NCBI GenBank assembly: GCA_018881555.1
Contig: JACAXG010000018.1
Coordinates: 6,447,634-6,511,633 of the forward strand
DNA length: 64,000 nt
From: Amblyornis subalaris
Lineage: Eukaryota; Chordata; Aves; Passeriformes; Ptilonorhynchidae
Direction: 5' to 3'
Shown here: in pieces, positions 1-12,400 of the stretch
Layout: each line of letters starts with the position of its first letter
How positions within the stretch are numbered: the first letter of the stretch is position 1
The notes under the pieces: generated by a model
What the model was told of the DNA's origin: nothing
Seen by the model: the letters and a program-made list of their open reading frames with translations, nothing else
Databases searched by the model: none
Program-made: the position numbers and the translations under genes

Positions 1-330
1 GCAGCAGCATGGATTGGGTAATTGGCATTATTTAAAAACATTTCCAAAAATTGCTTTAAAAATCTTTGCTTCTTTAATTGGAAGGGCATTGAGTTTTGTT
101 TTCGTTGAAGTTGAATGATATATTTATATTTTGTGCTTTTACACAATAACTTGGCTATTGCATCAAGGTTGCATTTGATGATCTTGGAGGTCTTTTCCAA
201 CCTTAGTGGAAAACTAAGATTCTAAGTCTGTCTTGAAATTTATGCAGTCTGCAGCATTTAACAGTTAATTTAGGAGATTTATAAAAGAAAATCCCCTCAG
301 TTCTTCTCTGTTTCTGTTAATGTATAATAG
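1..330 (+). other. SLIT2 intron, 3' end only
   Basis: AT-rich intronic sequence ending in the acceptor TGTATAATAG before the first exon in the window. The previous exon is outside the window. I see no repeat or gene in it. Confidence 0.85.
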
Positions 331-474
331 AAACCTGAGCAATAACAAGATTACAGATATAGAAGAAGGAGCATTTGACGGAGCCTCTGGTGTGAATGAA
401 CTATTGCTCACAAGCAACCGCTTGGAAAGTGTTCAACACAAAATGTTCAAAGGACTAGAAAGTCTCAAAACACT
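331..474 (+). CDS. SLIT2: SLIT2 exon: two leucine-rich repeats of D3
   Basis: A 144-bp exon, twice the 72-bp unit typical of SLIT repeats, entered and left in phase 2. It reads [15 protein letters not shown] and then ends with [11 protein letters not shown] before the donor GTAAGT. It carries two LxxLxLxxN-type repeats of the third LRR block. Compared with human SLIT2 I see conservative changes only (for example NFS to NLS). The D3 block is part of the extracellular N-terminal fragment. Confidence 0.96.
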
Positions 475-3400
475 GTAAGTGTAGTTATTTGGGTGTTTTT
501 ATTCTTTTCTCACAAGTATTTTTAAGAATAATATTGTATCTGTTCTAAAAAAATTATTTTGGAGAATTAGCAATGGATTATTCAAGCATGTCTTACTTTT
601 TGTTCCTATGTTACAAGAAGCTATACATTATATTAATTCATTAATTGTTAACTATGGGTGTAATGACTCCTTTAAAGTGATGAAGCCGTTGAGAATGGGT
701 AAACATCCAACTTCAGAAATGGAAATGGGAATAATCATCTGCATCAAAGTAACAGAATTTTGCNCAGGAATTACATATTTTATGTAATAGAGTCTGATTC
801 ATTTCAGCTCAACCATTACTGGTAGTTTTGCTGGAGGAAAAAATTGTTCTGGTGTGTATTGAAATGTGGGAAATTATTCTCTCCTAAGTAATTTTTTTTG
901 TCATTTCAACAGTGAAGGCAGGATTAAAAGCACTGTAGCTTGAACTCATTCCATTCTTTCCATGAAGCAGTTTAGTTCTTTCCACTCAAAAAAGATGTTT
1001 ATACAATCTACAGCAATTTGGCCTTCTTCAGAGAGCCTGTCCTTCTGATCTGCAGAGCAGAGCCAAGATTAAATGGTCTTTGGGGCTTCAGCTGTCCATA
1101 GACGTTAGATATTTCTAATAAATCATGCCTACTATTTCTAACCTTGCAGTTAAAGCTGCTAAAATTGTTTAAAGCAGCTAGTCTTAGACAAGAGCATGGG
1201 GAAAAATTATCATCTTTTGGTGGACAGAGAGGAAAACAACAAACTTCAAAGCTCTTAAGTTTTATATTAATTTGAGAGATTTTAGAATAGCGTAGGATTC
1301 TGAAATTTGTACTGTCTTAGAGTCATGCCAAGAAGGAGTCAGGATAGCCTGATTTCATTTAAATTAAGTGCTTCAGAATGCAGTAGAAATTGTTTGTAGA
1401 ATTTGTCTAGAGAAAAATGAGGTTAAAGGGGCCCCAAGAGGAGGTCAGCTGGTACAAGCCTCTGCTCTATATAAATAGCAGTTCTGGAGTCATTAGCCTT
1501 GAAAACGTGAAGAGAGGGCTGCTGCCTTTCTCTGATTTTGGCAATTTCAATCAGTTTCATTTCTCATCAATTAAAAATTCATAAGTACTGCTTCTGGTAT
1601 TGAAAGAAAAAGAAAACTACACAAACACTTAGGGGAATACTGGAGCAGGTTGCCCAAAGAGTTTGTGGTGTCTCGTGTGGATATACTCCAAAGCCACCTG
1701 AACACAACCCTGAGTAACATGCTCTAGGGAACTCTGCTTGAGCAGGGAGGTTGGACCAGATAACCTACAGTGGTCCTTTCCAACCTTACCCATCCTGTGA
1801 TTCTGTGAAGCACCCCTTTCCTCTGTGAAACCTACCAACCCACCCACCTTTCTGTCTTCCAGCTCGTTCCACACACACTGCGCTCAGTCTCTTCAGTGGG
1901 GTGTCAGGGGTCACTGCGCTGGTGGTCCCTTCACTGGCAGCAGCCCCTTTGGAGTCATTGCTCTTGGCCCTCACTCCAGCAACCACTTCAGCCCCAGTCC
2001 CTGCTCAGGCTAAGCTGAGAAATACTGATCTCTCTTTCTCAGGATGCTGAGGAGCAACAGGGTGAGCTGTGTGGGAAACGACAGCTTCACAGGGCTGAGC
2101 TCTGTCCGCCTGCTCTCGTTGTATGACAACCAGATCACCACCGTGGCACCCGGATCCTTCGACACGCTGCATTCGCTCTCGACGTTGTAAGGCGCATTCA
2201 ACTTTTACCCTACCCATATTTAAATCTCTGACCTTTTGGGGGCATTTCCCTTTAATAATTTGATGTGTTATTTCACAGCATGTGGTAAAGTTAAGGGATA
2301 AAAAGATTTCATAGAGGCATTTTTGAGAAGTTTTATTTTCTGGACCATCTTGGGCACATGAAGAGTATGTTTTCATGGTGCCCTTTGATACAGCGTTAGA
2401 CTGGTTTCCAGAAGTGTCTGAGAAGGCAGGAAAAACATCCTGCTTGCTCCACTTGTGGAAACCCACTGATCCAAACCAGGGTAGAAAGCCACATTTTGGG
2501 TAGGCAGTGCACAATCACAGCTGGTTGGATCACCATGTTGTCTATCCTTCTGCCCTGTGCCACCCGATTACTAGCTTAAATTTCCTTGGCCTGCTGAGAA
2601 TCTTAATTCATACATGTTTTATAATGAAGCTTCAGTCTCATTTTCTATGAAAAGAAGCATCCTTTGTTTTTTTAATTTAAATGTAATGTAATTTAAGAGA
2701 AGTGAAAAGAATGAGCAAAGCGGCCACTTGGTTTCATGAAGAAATTCTGGTTGTAGGTAGCATCTTTCAGGAAAGTACTTAATCCCCTTTTTACATAAAA
2801 AGTGACACTTTGCACCCAGTTACTAATTTTGCATATTAAGGATGACATGTTTATAAATAATGGAATTGTCAATAGGTTTGTGCTGAAATAAGGAGATGCC
2901 AGAAATACTGAGACTTTTAGAAGTAAATTCATTTTTGTAACTGGCATGTAATCAACTTAGCTGTCACTTCAGATAGGAAACTTATTCTCTGGAGCAAATA
3001 AAAGATGGAAATATTGAGATGATAAATTAATGGAATAGCTGTTGTCAGGATAAAGCTAATAATGTAAAGTAATCAGCCTCCATCTCTATATGAAATTATG
3101 GCATTATTGGTACAGAGTGCCTTGTCATGAAGTCAGGTCTTTGACAGTTTTAAATTATTTCTAAACAAGTTATATCAAGATTCACCACAAAGAGTCTAAA
3201 TTACACCTTTCACCTATGGTTTGCACAGTATTGTTTGAGAAGAACAGTGTTTAGGGTACACTTTTTTGAAAATAGAAATAGAATCCTTAGGATGAAAGGA
3301 TGGTGTCACCTGAGGAAAACTTTCCTCTGGTTCTCAGAAACCTCTTGGCCAATCCCTTCAACTGCAACTGCCATCTCGCATGGCTTGGAGACTGGCTAAG

Positions 3401-6400
3401 GAAGAAACGCATTGTGACGGGGAACCCTCGCTGCCAAAAACCCTACTTCCTCAAAGAGATTCCTATCCAGGATGTGGCAATTCAGGATTTTACATGTGAT
3501 GATGGTAAGGAAATGAATATTTGAACTTTTTATAATTTCAGCTTTCATATGTATAGCTGCATGATTCTCATAGATCCCAAAGTATTGTACTTTAGAGACC
3601 TTCATCTACACTTCATGCTCAATTTCCATGTCAGTTTAAAAATTTTCCGCCTATTTTTGGATGATCAGCAAGCACAGGCTGTTGTATATATGCCTTCAAA
3701 AGTTTTTCTTGCCTATGTTCAGTCCTGTAAGTAATAATTTATAAAAAATAGAAAAAAAATGATCAAAAGTTACAGTACAGATGAGAATATTTTCAAACGC
3801 CAATGCTTGAATCAAGCACACTTTCAGGTTACTTGATCAAATAACATGACATGTTATAGCTTGTGGCTTCATTAACTCTTAATTAAAAGAAATGCTGCTA
3901 TCTTGCATTTCTCACACATACTTCCATTTACTGCATTATTGGTTTGTCAGTTTTCAAGGATGTATCTTTTTTTAAAGAGACTGTTCTTAATACTTTGTTA
4001 ATTTTATTGTCTTTCATTTCAGGATTGATTCTTTCTTTAATGATTTTTTACCATATAATAGCATTCTTACCTAGTAAAACAGCATTGTACTAAGTAAAGC
4101 ATCACTTGAAATGTAAATTCTCAGAGAAGAGCGATGGTTTACTTAGACGATGTAATTTTTTCCCTACCTTGGGATATCATAATGCAGAACTATCATGTTG
4201 GCTTAAAGAAAATCCAGGTGGGCTGTTATTGCTAATACTGAAGTGACATTTATTAGCAATCTTAGCATCTGTTTGTTTTTATTAACCAGGCAATGATGAC
4301 AATAGCTGCTCCCCGCTGTCCCGCTGTCCTGCAGAATGTACTTGTCTGGACACAGTAGTTCGCTGCAGCAACAAAGGTCTAAAAGCTTTGCCTAAAGGCA
4401 TCCCAAAAGATGTAACTGAACTGTAAGTGGCAGACTTTTTTCCCTTTCATGAAAATTAATGTCAGATTTTTATTGTCAGGTCAAAAATGAGGGGAAAAGA
4501 AAATGAGGAATTGAATTTTGTAGCTCAGTTGAAATTTGTTAATCCACTGCTATATAGATATAAAGACTTTCACATTATCTTGAGAAATTTGAGGTTAAGT
4601 TTGAATTAGCAATGCTCTGTAAGTCCAAAAACACTCTTAAGAACTGCCTGTTACTGAAAAGCTTTAAAAATATATGTATATAAACTTGTAGTCACTCTCA
4701 GAATTTATATCCCCAGCACTGAACCATCGTATAACTGTATGTGGATATCGTATTACAATGGGTTAAATTATGGGCAACACTGAATCCTATTAATCTCTGG
4801 TCACTGGTTAGGAAGGAATGAAGTTAAATTACTTGAAGAAGCAAAAAGAAAACAATAATATTAGCATGTTTTCATAATGAACATGGTTTTTGTACCTCTA
4901 AATCAATGCTTTTATACCTCTAAATCAAGCACCCTAATCCTCTAAATCAATGGCCTTCATCTCTGTCAGGGAGTTAAAAACACTTGGACAACAGCTTTAT
5001 GGTACTAAGGGAGCAGACTGAGAAAGGGGCTCTCCTTGATTTGTTGCTTGTTAATAAGAGGGTCTGGTGAGTGAAGTGGTAACTGATGTCTGTCTTGGCC
5101 ACAGTGATCATAAAGCAGTTGAGTTTAAAATCTCTGTTGACAGCAGGAAAAGTGCCAGCAAAACTCTGGATATAAGGAGAGCAGACTTCAGGCTGCTCAG
5201 GGAATTAGTAAGATCCTCATGGGAAGTGCTTTGGAAGGTTCTGAGGTCCATCAGTGCTGGTCACTTTTTAGGTACTCCCTGTCAAGAGGTAAAGAGCAAG
5301 CAATTCAAAAATGTCAGAAGTCAAGCAGGTGAGGCAGAAGGCCAGCTTGGCTAAGCAGGGATCTTCTGGAGCTAAGGCAAAAAAGAAAAGTTGGCGTCCA
5401 GTGGAAACAAGGTGACATGGGAGGAATATAGAAGTGCTGCTTCTCACTGTAGGAAGAAAATTGGCCCACTTAGAGTTGAAGTTGGCCAGTACTGCTGTGG
5501 TCAATAAAAAGAGCTTTCAAAAATATCTTAATAGCAAAATGCAGTCCAGAAATAACACTGATCCATTATTTGATGAATGTGGTCACCTCACAAAAAGGGA
5601 CACAGTCAAAGCAGAGATCTTTCTTCACTTTGTTCTTCAGTACCAATGATGGGCTCTTAGAGTCTCAGTGCCCTGAGCTGGACCATGACTGGGAGAATGA
5701 TTAAGTCCCAGCCAACCCCAAACTTGCGTGGGATTTGCTGCTTCTGTTGGGTTTCTATAAGTCCATGGGGCCTGATGAAATTCATCCAAAAGTACTCAGA
5801 GCTGGCTGATGTCATTGCAAGGTCTCTCTCAATGATTTCTGAATGTTCTTGGGAATCTGGAGAGGTCCCAGTTAACTGGAAGCTGGCAAATGTTGTCCCA
5901 GTTTTGACCCTGGTAACTACAAGCCAGTCAGTTTCACTTCAGCGTGAAGTAAAATTATGGCAAAGAAGGGTTCTTTTTCAGAGGGTGGTCAGGCACTGAA
6001 ACAGGCTCTCCAGAGAAGTGGTCACACCACCAAGCCTACCAGAGTCCAGGAAGTGTTTGGACAGTGATCTCAGGTACATGGTGTGACTCTTGGGGTTGTC
6101 CTGTGCAGGGCCAGGAGCTGGACTCGATCCTGGGGTACATTGGGAAAAGTGTAGCCAGCATGTCAAAGGAGGTGATCCTCCTTCCCTATTCCACACTTGT
6201 GAGGCCACTTCTGGAGTATTGTGTTAATTCTGGTCTCCAGAGTTCAAGAAAGACAAGGAGTTACTGGAGAGGGTCCAGTGGGGGCCAAAAAGATGATTAG
6301 GGAGCCGAGAATCTCTCCTATGAGGAGGGACTGTGGGAGTCGGGCCTTTTTAGTCTGGAGAAGACAAGACTGAGAGGGGATCTCATCAATACATACAAAT

Positions 6401-9400
6401 ACCTCAAAGGCCGGTGTCAACAGTCTATTCAGTGGTGCCCAGCGACAGGACAAGCACTATTGGCCATACACTAAACTACAAGAAGCTGCACCTCAGCAAG
6501 AGGAAGAACTTCTTTACATTGAGGGTGGCAGAGCACTGGAACAGGCTGCCCAGGGAGGTTGTGGAGTCTCTGTCTCTGGAAACATTCAAAACTCACCTGG
6601 ACATGTTCCTGTGTAACCTGCTCTAGGTGACCCTGCCTTGGCAGGGGAGTTGGACCAGATTATCTCCAGAGGTCTCTTCCAATCCTAGTGATTCTGTGAT
6701 CCTTCCAGCTCAGGATATTCCACAGTGCAGTGATTATNATAGTTTTGTGATATTTCAAAAATACTGGTTTGAATAGAAAGTCTTCCTTTTCACATAGGCA
6801 GTTTTATAAAATCTGGGATATTTTATTGATCTGTTGATACATTTTTCTATGAGAAAATAGTTAAGATTGCATTTTATGAAAGATACGATTTGAAAATGCA
6901 GGTGGACAGTAACGTTGATGTAAAAAACAGCTTGCTACCTCATGTATTGTTTGAAGATAGTAACTGAATAAGCTACTCATAAGACTATATAAGCAAATTC
7001 TTATGCAGTATGAAAGGGATAGTGTGAACCTAAAAATTGAGTTATTCATTTGTTTTGAATCTTGGTCAGATAGGTCACAATATTGAAAGAAATAGATAGA
7101 AATTATTTACAAGAAAAAATGTTGGTTTGTGTTACATATGGCAAGTATTTAATAATGTTTCGTAATGCCTGGTTAATATAGTGCTTTTCCAGAAGACATC
7201 ATAACTGGTTTTCGTAAGTCACTAAAAAATGCTACAGTTTGTTACTATATGGAAGATTCTGAGATGTCCACCATTAGTTTGGTGCTTAATAGAATCCAAA
7301 ATCTTTAGTCATTAATAAATTGAAATTAGTAAGAACTCAAATTAGCACACAGGTATATAAACCTATAATGTACTTCATTAGGTTTTGGTTTTGGTGTTTT
7401 GGATTTTTTTCCTCAAAGAGATGATGACTTTGTTGAATATAGTCTGGTATAAATATAATTTGGCAATGTAAGGTCATCAATGCAATGTAAAACTAAGCAG
7501 CTAAAGAGACATTTTGGAATTGCAATTCCAAAATTCCAAACTGAAAATTCGTTTGTGTACGATTTTGTACGCTTTAATTAGTGTCTAAGCATGCAATTTA
7601 GAATATTTTTCAAAAGGATAATAGAGGTGGTTCCTGTTAACAGTTGCATACTGATTGATTCTTCTTGCTCATTAGCATGCATAGCTCTTCTAAGANGTAC
7701 TCTTCATGTATTTTGTAAAATCTCTTAATAGTTGCTTCATTTGAACAAGGAGGAATTTTTATCGGGCAAGTGGATAGTTGTAGTACTCTAGTACTAATGA
7801 AGCTTAATAATATAACCTAATTTGTCTGTTAAAAGAATTTCCTCAAAATACTTACTTCTTCAAAAATTTTAAAAGTTGGTTTGGTTTTTTTAATAATTAG
7901 TTATATGAACCCATGCTCTATTCGCCCTTAACTCTATTCACCTTTAACATAGTGTAAGCATAAAGGTTGTTGAGACACATTTTGGGTTTGGCAAGCAGCC
8001 CTAGAAAGGCATGGTCAAAGAAAGAAAGAAAGGAAGAAAGGGCAGCCTTTTGATTAGGTGTAGATAGTTATTTCATGAAGTTTAATTGTGTTTCAGCTCA
8101 TCCATTTAGCCTATAGAAAAGTTTCCAAAGATGCTGCAGCATACATGAAGACATTAAGCTCAAAATAAAACTAAAAGTATTTCTATCAAAGACTACTCAA
8201 CTCAAGCATGTTGCAAGTATTTGGATGGCAAAAATTTCATCTTTCTATAAAGATAATGAGGGTATAGTTTCCACTTGGGTTTCAGGAAACATAGGTAATA
8301 CCACTATCAGCAAAGTCATTTGCCCCAGTTGAGAACCTAAAGACCTTTCATCTTCTTGCCACTGTCTGCTTCATTTCAAACCAGCAGGTAAATTCAACAC
8401 TTGTTATCATCTCTAAACCACTTGCCCTGGTTACATGAAGAACCCCTCTGCCTGTACTTTGTCATGTCTGGCTGCACTCTAGAAGCTTTTTAGGCAAGGC
8501 TTGTTACCTTCCTTCGCCTGTAACGCAGGTGCTGGTACGGTTTGATGGCTCTGTACCCATTAACTCTAAGGATGAGAAGGTCTCTAACTGAGAATTATGA
8601 GCATGGAAGAAGAATGAGCAACACAATACAGGAGCTGTGAACCTACAGAGAGGGGAAAAAAAAATCTAAGTTTTCTAGTGAAGGGTAATTGATTACTGTC
8701 TTCAATCCCTAACATACTTCATAGGAATAGGACTGTAGCGTCTTATACTGATGTATCATGAAATATACAGGGATAAATTAAGGAGGGTGACCTGAACCAC
8801 AGGCATGACAAATGAATTTGCTGTTCGAGCTAAAACCAGGCCTTGCTGTTTGTACTGTAAAGGACTACCTCTGCGATGTCAGAGTCTGTTTCTATTTATG
8901 ATAGCTCAAAATCCACACTTAATGTGACTTGCAGAGGTCAGATTTACTTTTCAGCTGTAGGTGTGTGGGAAATGGAGATGATAAAGACCTTCTTTTGCAG
9001 AGTTGCTGTGAAATACTAGAAACTATTATGCAAGAGTTGGTTTCTATTATGTTACTTCATAATATGCATTACATATGATACAGTAGCATTTGGATCTTAG
9101 GCTACAGATCCTCAGTTGTGTCTCAAAAAATCAAAATTTGTAAGCAAGTTTTCTTATGGAAATAGTATGCATTCATTTAATATTAACTTTACTATTGGAT
9201 TCTGAGATTACTGGATGAAGATGCTACTATTTTAATGAAATATATAATGCTCTTTTTTTTGTTTTTCTGTTTTAGTTATTTGGATGGAAATCAGTTTACC
9301 CTTGTTCCAAAAGAGCTTTCCAACTACAAGCATTTAACACTCATGTAAGTAGTTTTAAACGAACATTCTCTACTGAAATTAAAAACAAAACAAAATACTC

Positions 9401-12400
9401 TACTCAATTATACCTGTATTTGTTTATAAGAAAAAGTCTGTAAAATGTATCATATGTTTCAGCAAATATAATACCCAACCATCTTTTATAATTGAGGATA
9501 TTTTATTCTACTTATCACAACCTACATATAATATATTGGTCACATTTTGTGAACATGNGTATTTTATTCCAGTGGTTACATCACAGAGTAAACAAGAAAA
9601 AATTATAGTTGACCTCAAAAGAAACGTAAGATCTTATAAAGTCAGGGTAATTAGGGTAAGGTGTTTGGATAATACAGTATTTTGTAACACAGCACCACAA
9701 AGGCACTAGAATTATTTAAGTTACAAAACCATTTAGTGATATGGTTTGCTCTGTGGTATGCTTTGTATAGGAGTACCACATACAGCTATTGTAATGTTTG
9801 AATGTAACCCCTTCTGTTTCTCCCACAATATATGGAATTCATGATTCAAGGAGAAAGCTTGTCTAAAATTCCTTGCTGCCAACTCTATTGCTGACTCACT
9901 GTGTGATTTCAGGCAAAACCTAGCTGCTCTAATATTTATTACCTCTACTTCATGAATGGTTTGAATATGATTTCTGTGCCTTTTAAGTGTACAGTGAAAA
10001 AAACAGGAAAACTGTCGATGAAAATAGCTGTAATTCCATGGTCTTTGTTCGGGCTCTAAAAATTTATACCAACTCAGGCTTAACTGTGTTACATTCTAAA
10101 AGCAGTTTGTGGTTTCATTATAATCAGAATGAAAAGTGGAGAGGAGTAACAGAATCCCTTAAATTTCATTTTTCACTGGGTTTAGAGCAATTCAAAAACA
10201 ACAGCTTGATTTCCTGTACTTACCTCATGTTANACAAAAGTAGTCAGTCACAAATTAAAAAAAAAACCCATACTTTCAAAACTTTTTGTATTTTTCAAAT
10301 AGTATCAGGAAAAAACCCTTGCAATATTCTCACGTGTATCCAGTGTAGAAGTTGTAGGAAATCTTTGTGAACTGTTTAGGGAAGTTATACGAAATCTAAC
10401 TTGCAGCACACTTGCAGAAAATATGTACTTTGGAATCTCAGCGCAAGAAGCAAGAATATAGACTGGACTGTGTGCTGTAGGAGTATCAATGGAGACTGGA
10501 TATATGTCTAGAGATGACATTAATTAGAAGCATAGTGACAGGGCTTCCATCACAAAAGATTAGGTGTTCATTGTCTATTTTTGATGATCACAGCCAGAAA
10601 TTGTATAACTTTATCTCCTAATCGGAGAACTCACAAACAATTTAGCAGACAAATGTAATACAACAAATTAGAGATGAACAGTAAATAAAACACAGATGAG
10701 TATCAAAAATCTCCGTTTATCAGACCTGCAGGGCATGTTGTTTTAAACTCTTCTGTATATTTACTCATACTGCTGTTATGTAGTTGAGAATATTCCTCAG
10801 CTGTGTTTGGAAAACAAAACCACTATACATAGTCCTGTGGCCAAACAAAGAATTACATAGGAGTCTCCTGAGCTCCAGATTTAGAAGGAAATTTGTTTAT
10901 TTTTATCATTTTCTTTCTGTTCTGAATGTATTGCTCTGTTATAGTTGCCTAATATATTTATTATTGTGAGTCAATCATCTTACATGCTTTCATGAATATT
11001 TCAGGTGGGGAAATATGTATATTGCATAGCTATTCAACAGTACTCTCAAGTTAAAATATCAAGGTCCCCTCAGAAACAAAGGCAATATTGCACCACAAAA
11101 TACATTACACCATAGTGAAGTAGTCAACATAAAATGAAAAGTAAAGCACAATATGAGAATAAAAACCAGGTAGTATTCACATTTAATGCAGCATCTTTGG
11201 AGCTACCAGCATACCACTCCAGCTTCCATCATACTTATGCTTAAGATTTCATTCATTAGAATATTGAACAAGGAAGACATTAAGGCTTTTTCTGTAAATC
11301 TTACATACAGTTCTGTATGGTAATAACTGTGGGCTTTGATGTCTTCAGCATATAAATGTTAAGTAGAGTATTAAATGATACTTACTTGGGTGTCATTAGG
11401 GATATGACTAGACTGACTTCCACTTTAAAACATCACTTTCATTTTTGTACTTGAGTTCATGAAGGATTGCATTATTAACTTGGTAGCATGATGAACATTG
11501 CTGTTGTATAAGAATGCATTGCTCTGCTTTTTCATCTGTGTTGAAATGAGAATGCTTTTCATTGATGAAGCTAAACACCTGCTGGGCTTGTATATAGCAT
11601 GTGAAAATAAAAATAGGTGCTGCTTTAAGTAGTTATATCAATGATGATACTACTTCTACTAATAAAAATGTGTCTGTCAGTTTAACTTACAGTGTTTCGG
11701 GACTGGGGCAGTCATTTTAAGGTCTGAATTTCTGAATTTATTTTTTAGAGATTTAAGTAACAACAGAATCAGCACTCTTTCTAATCAGAGCTTCAGCAAC
11801 ATGACTCAGCTGCTCACCTTGTAAGTTTAAACATGTAACAGTGACTCTTTGGAAGCATTACAGTGGGGTTTTTTGTCTTGGAAAGAAAGGGCATTTAGTT
11901 GATATTAAAGCTTGCTTGTTTTGGAGGCTGTAAAATAACTTATTTCCTAACTAGCTATGTGTGCAAAAGCTGATTTTGGTCATGCTCTGCATTGTTTACT
12001 GAATGACTGATACACTTGCTGACAGTATTTTATATATTTTCAGAATTCTTAGTTACAACCGCCTAAGATGTATCCCTGCACGGACTTTTGATGGGTTGAA
12101 ATCACTTAGGTTGTTGTAAGTATTATTTTTTAATTACTGCTATTTTCCATAATATTTATTTGTGTACAGATGATAGCAGAACCCAAGGAAGTTAGCAGAT
12201 TTTAAAACCTATCAAATCTTTGAGAAGTGATAATTATGTAGCCTTAAAAATCTACGTGGCTTCATTCTAGGGGAGTATAATCTCAAAACACTGCACAAGA
12301 AGTTACATAACCCTGGCGAACATTTTCTATACAGACATGCACTTTTTATTTTTCTGCTTTTTAGTGCCAGCTGTATTTCTTTTTTTGTGTTATGTTCTTC

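Larger units (their letters stand above)
4423..9275 (+). other. SLIT2 intron
   Basis: 4853-bp intron, acceptor TGTTTTAG. It holds a short 22-bp-period repeat (4895-4950) and a composite of CR1 fragments (about 4975-6700). From 6701 to 9275 it is AT-rich with a purine-rich GAAA/GGAA tract at about 8018-8041; I recognise no gene there. Confidence 0.8.

Noticed and set aside
3300..3337. In-frame ATG just before the 3338 exon as an alternative start
   Set aside because: It is separated from the exon by a good acceptor (TTCTCAG) in a position used by the vertebrate gene; nothing suggests transcription start there.
9987..10370. 127-codon open stretch in an intron
   Set aside because: AT-rich, lysine- and serine-rich by composition, contains an N, and has no recognisable domain or splice context; most likely chance.
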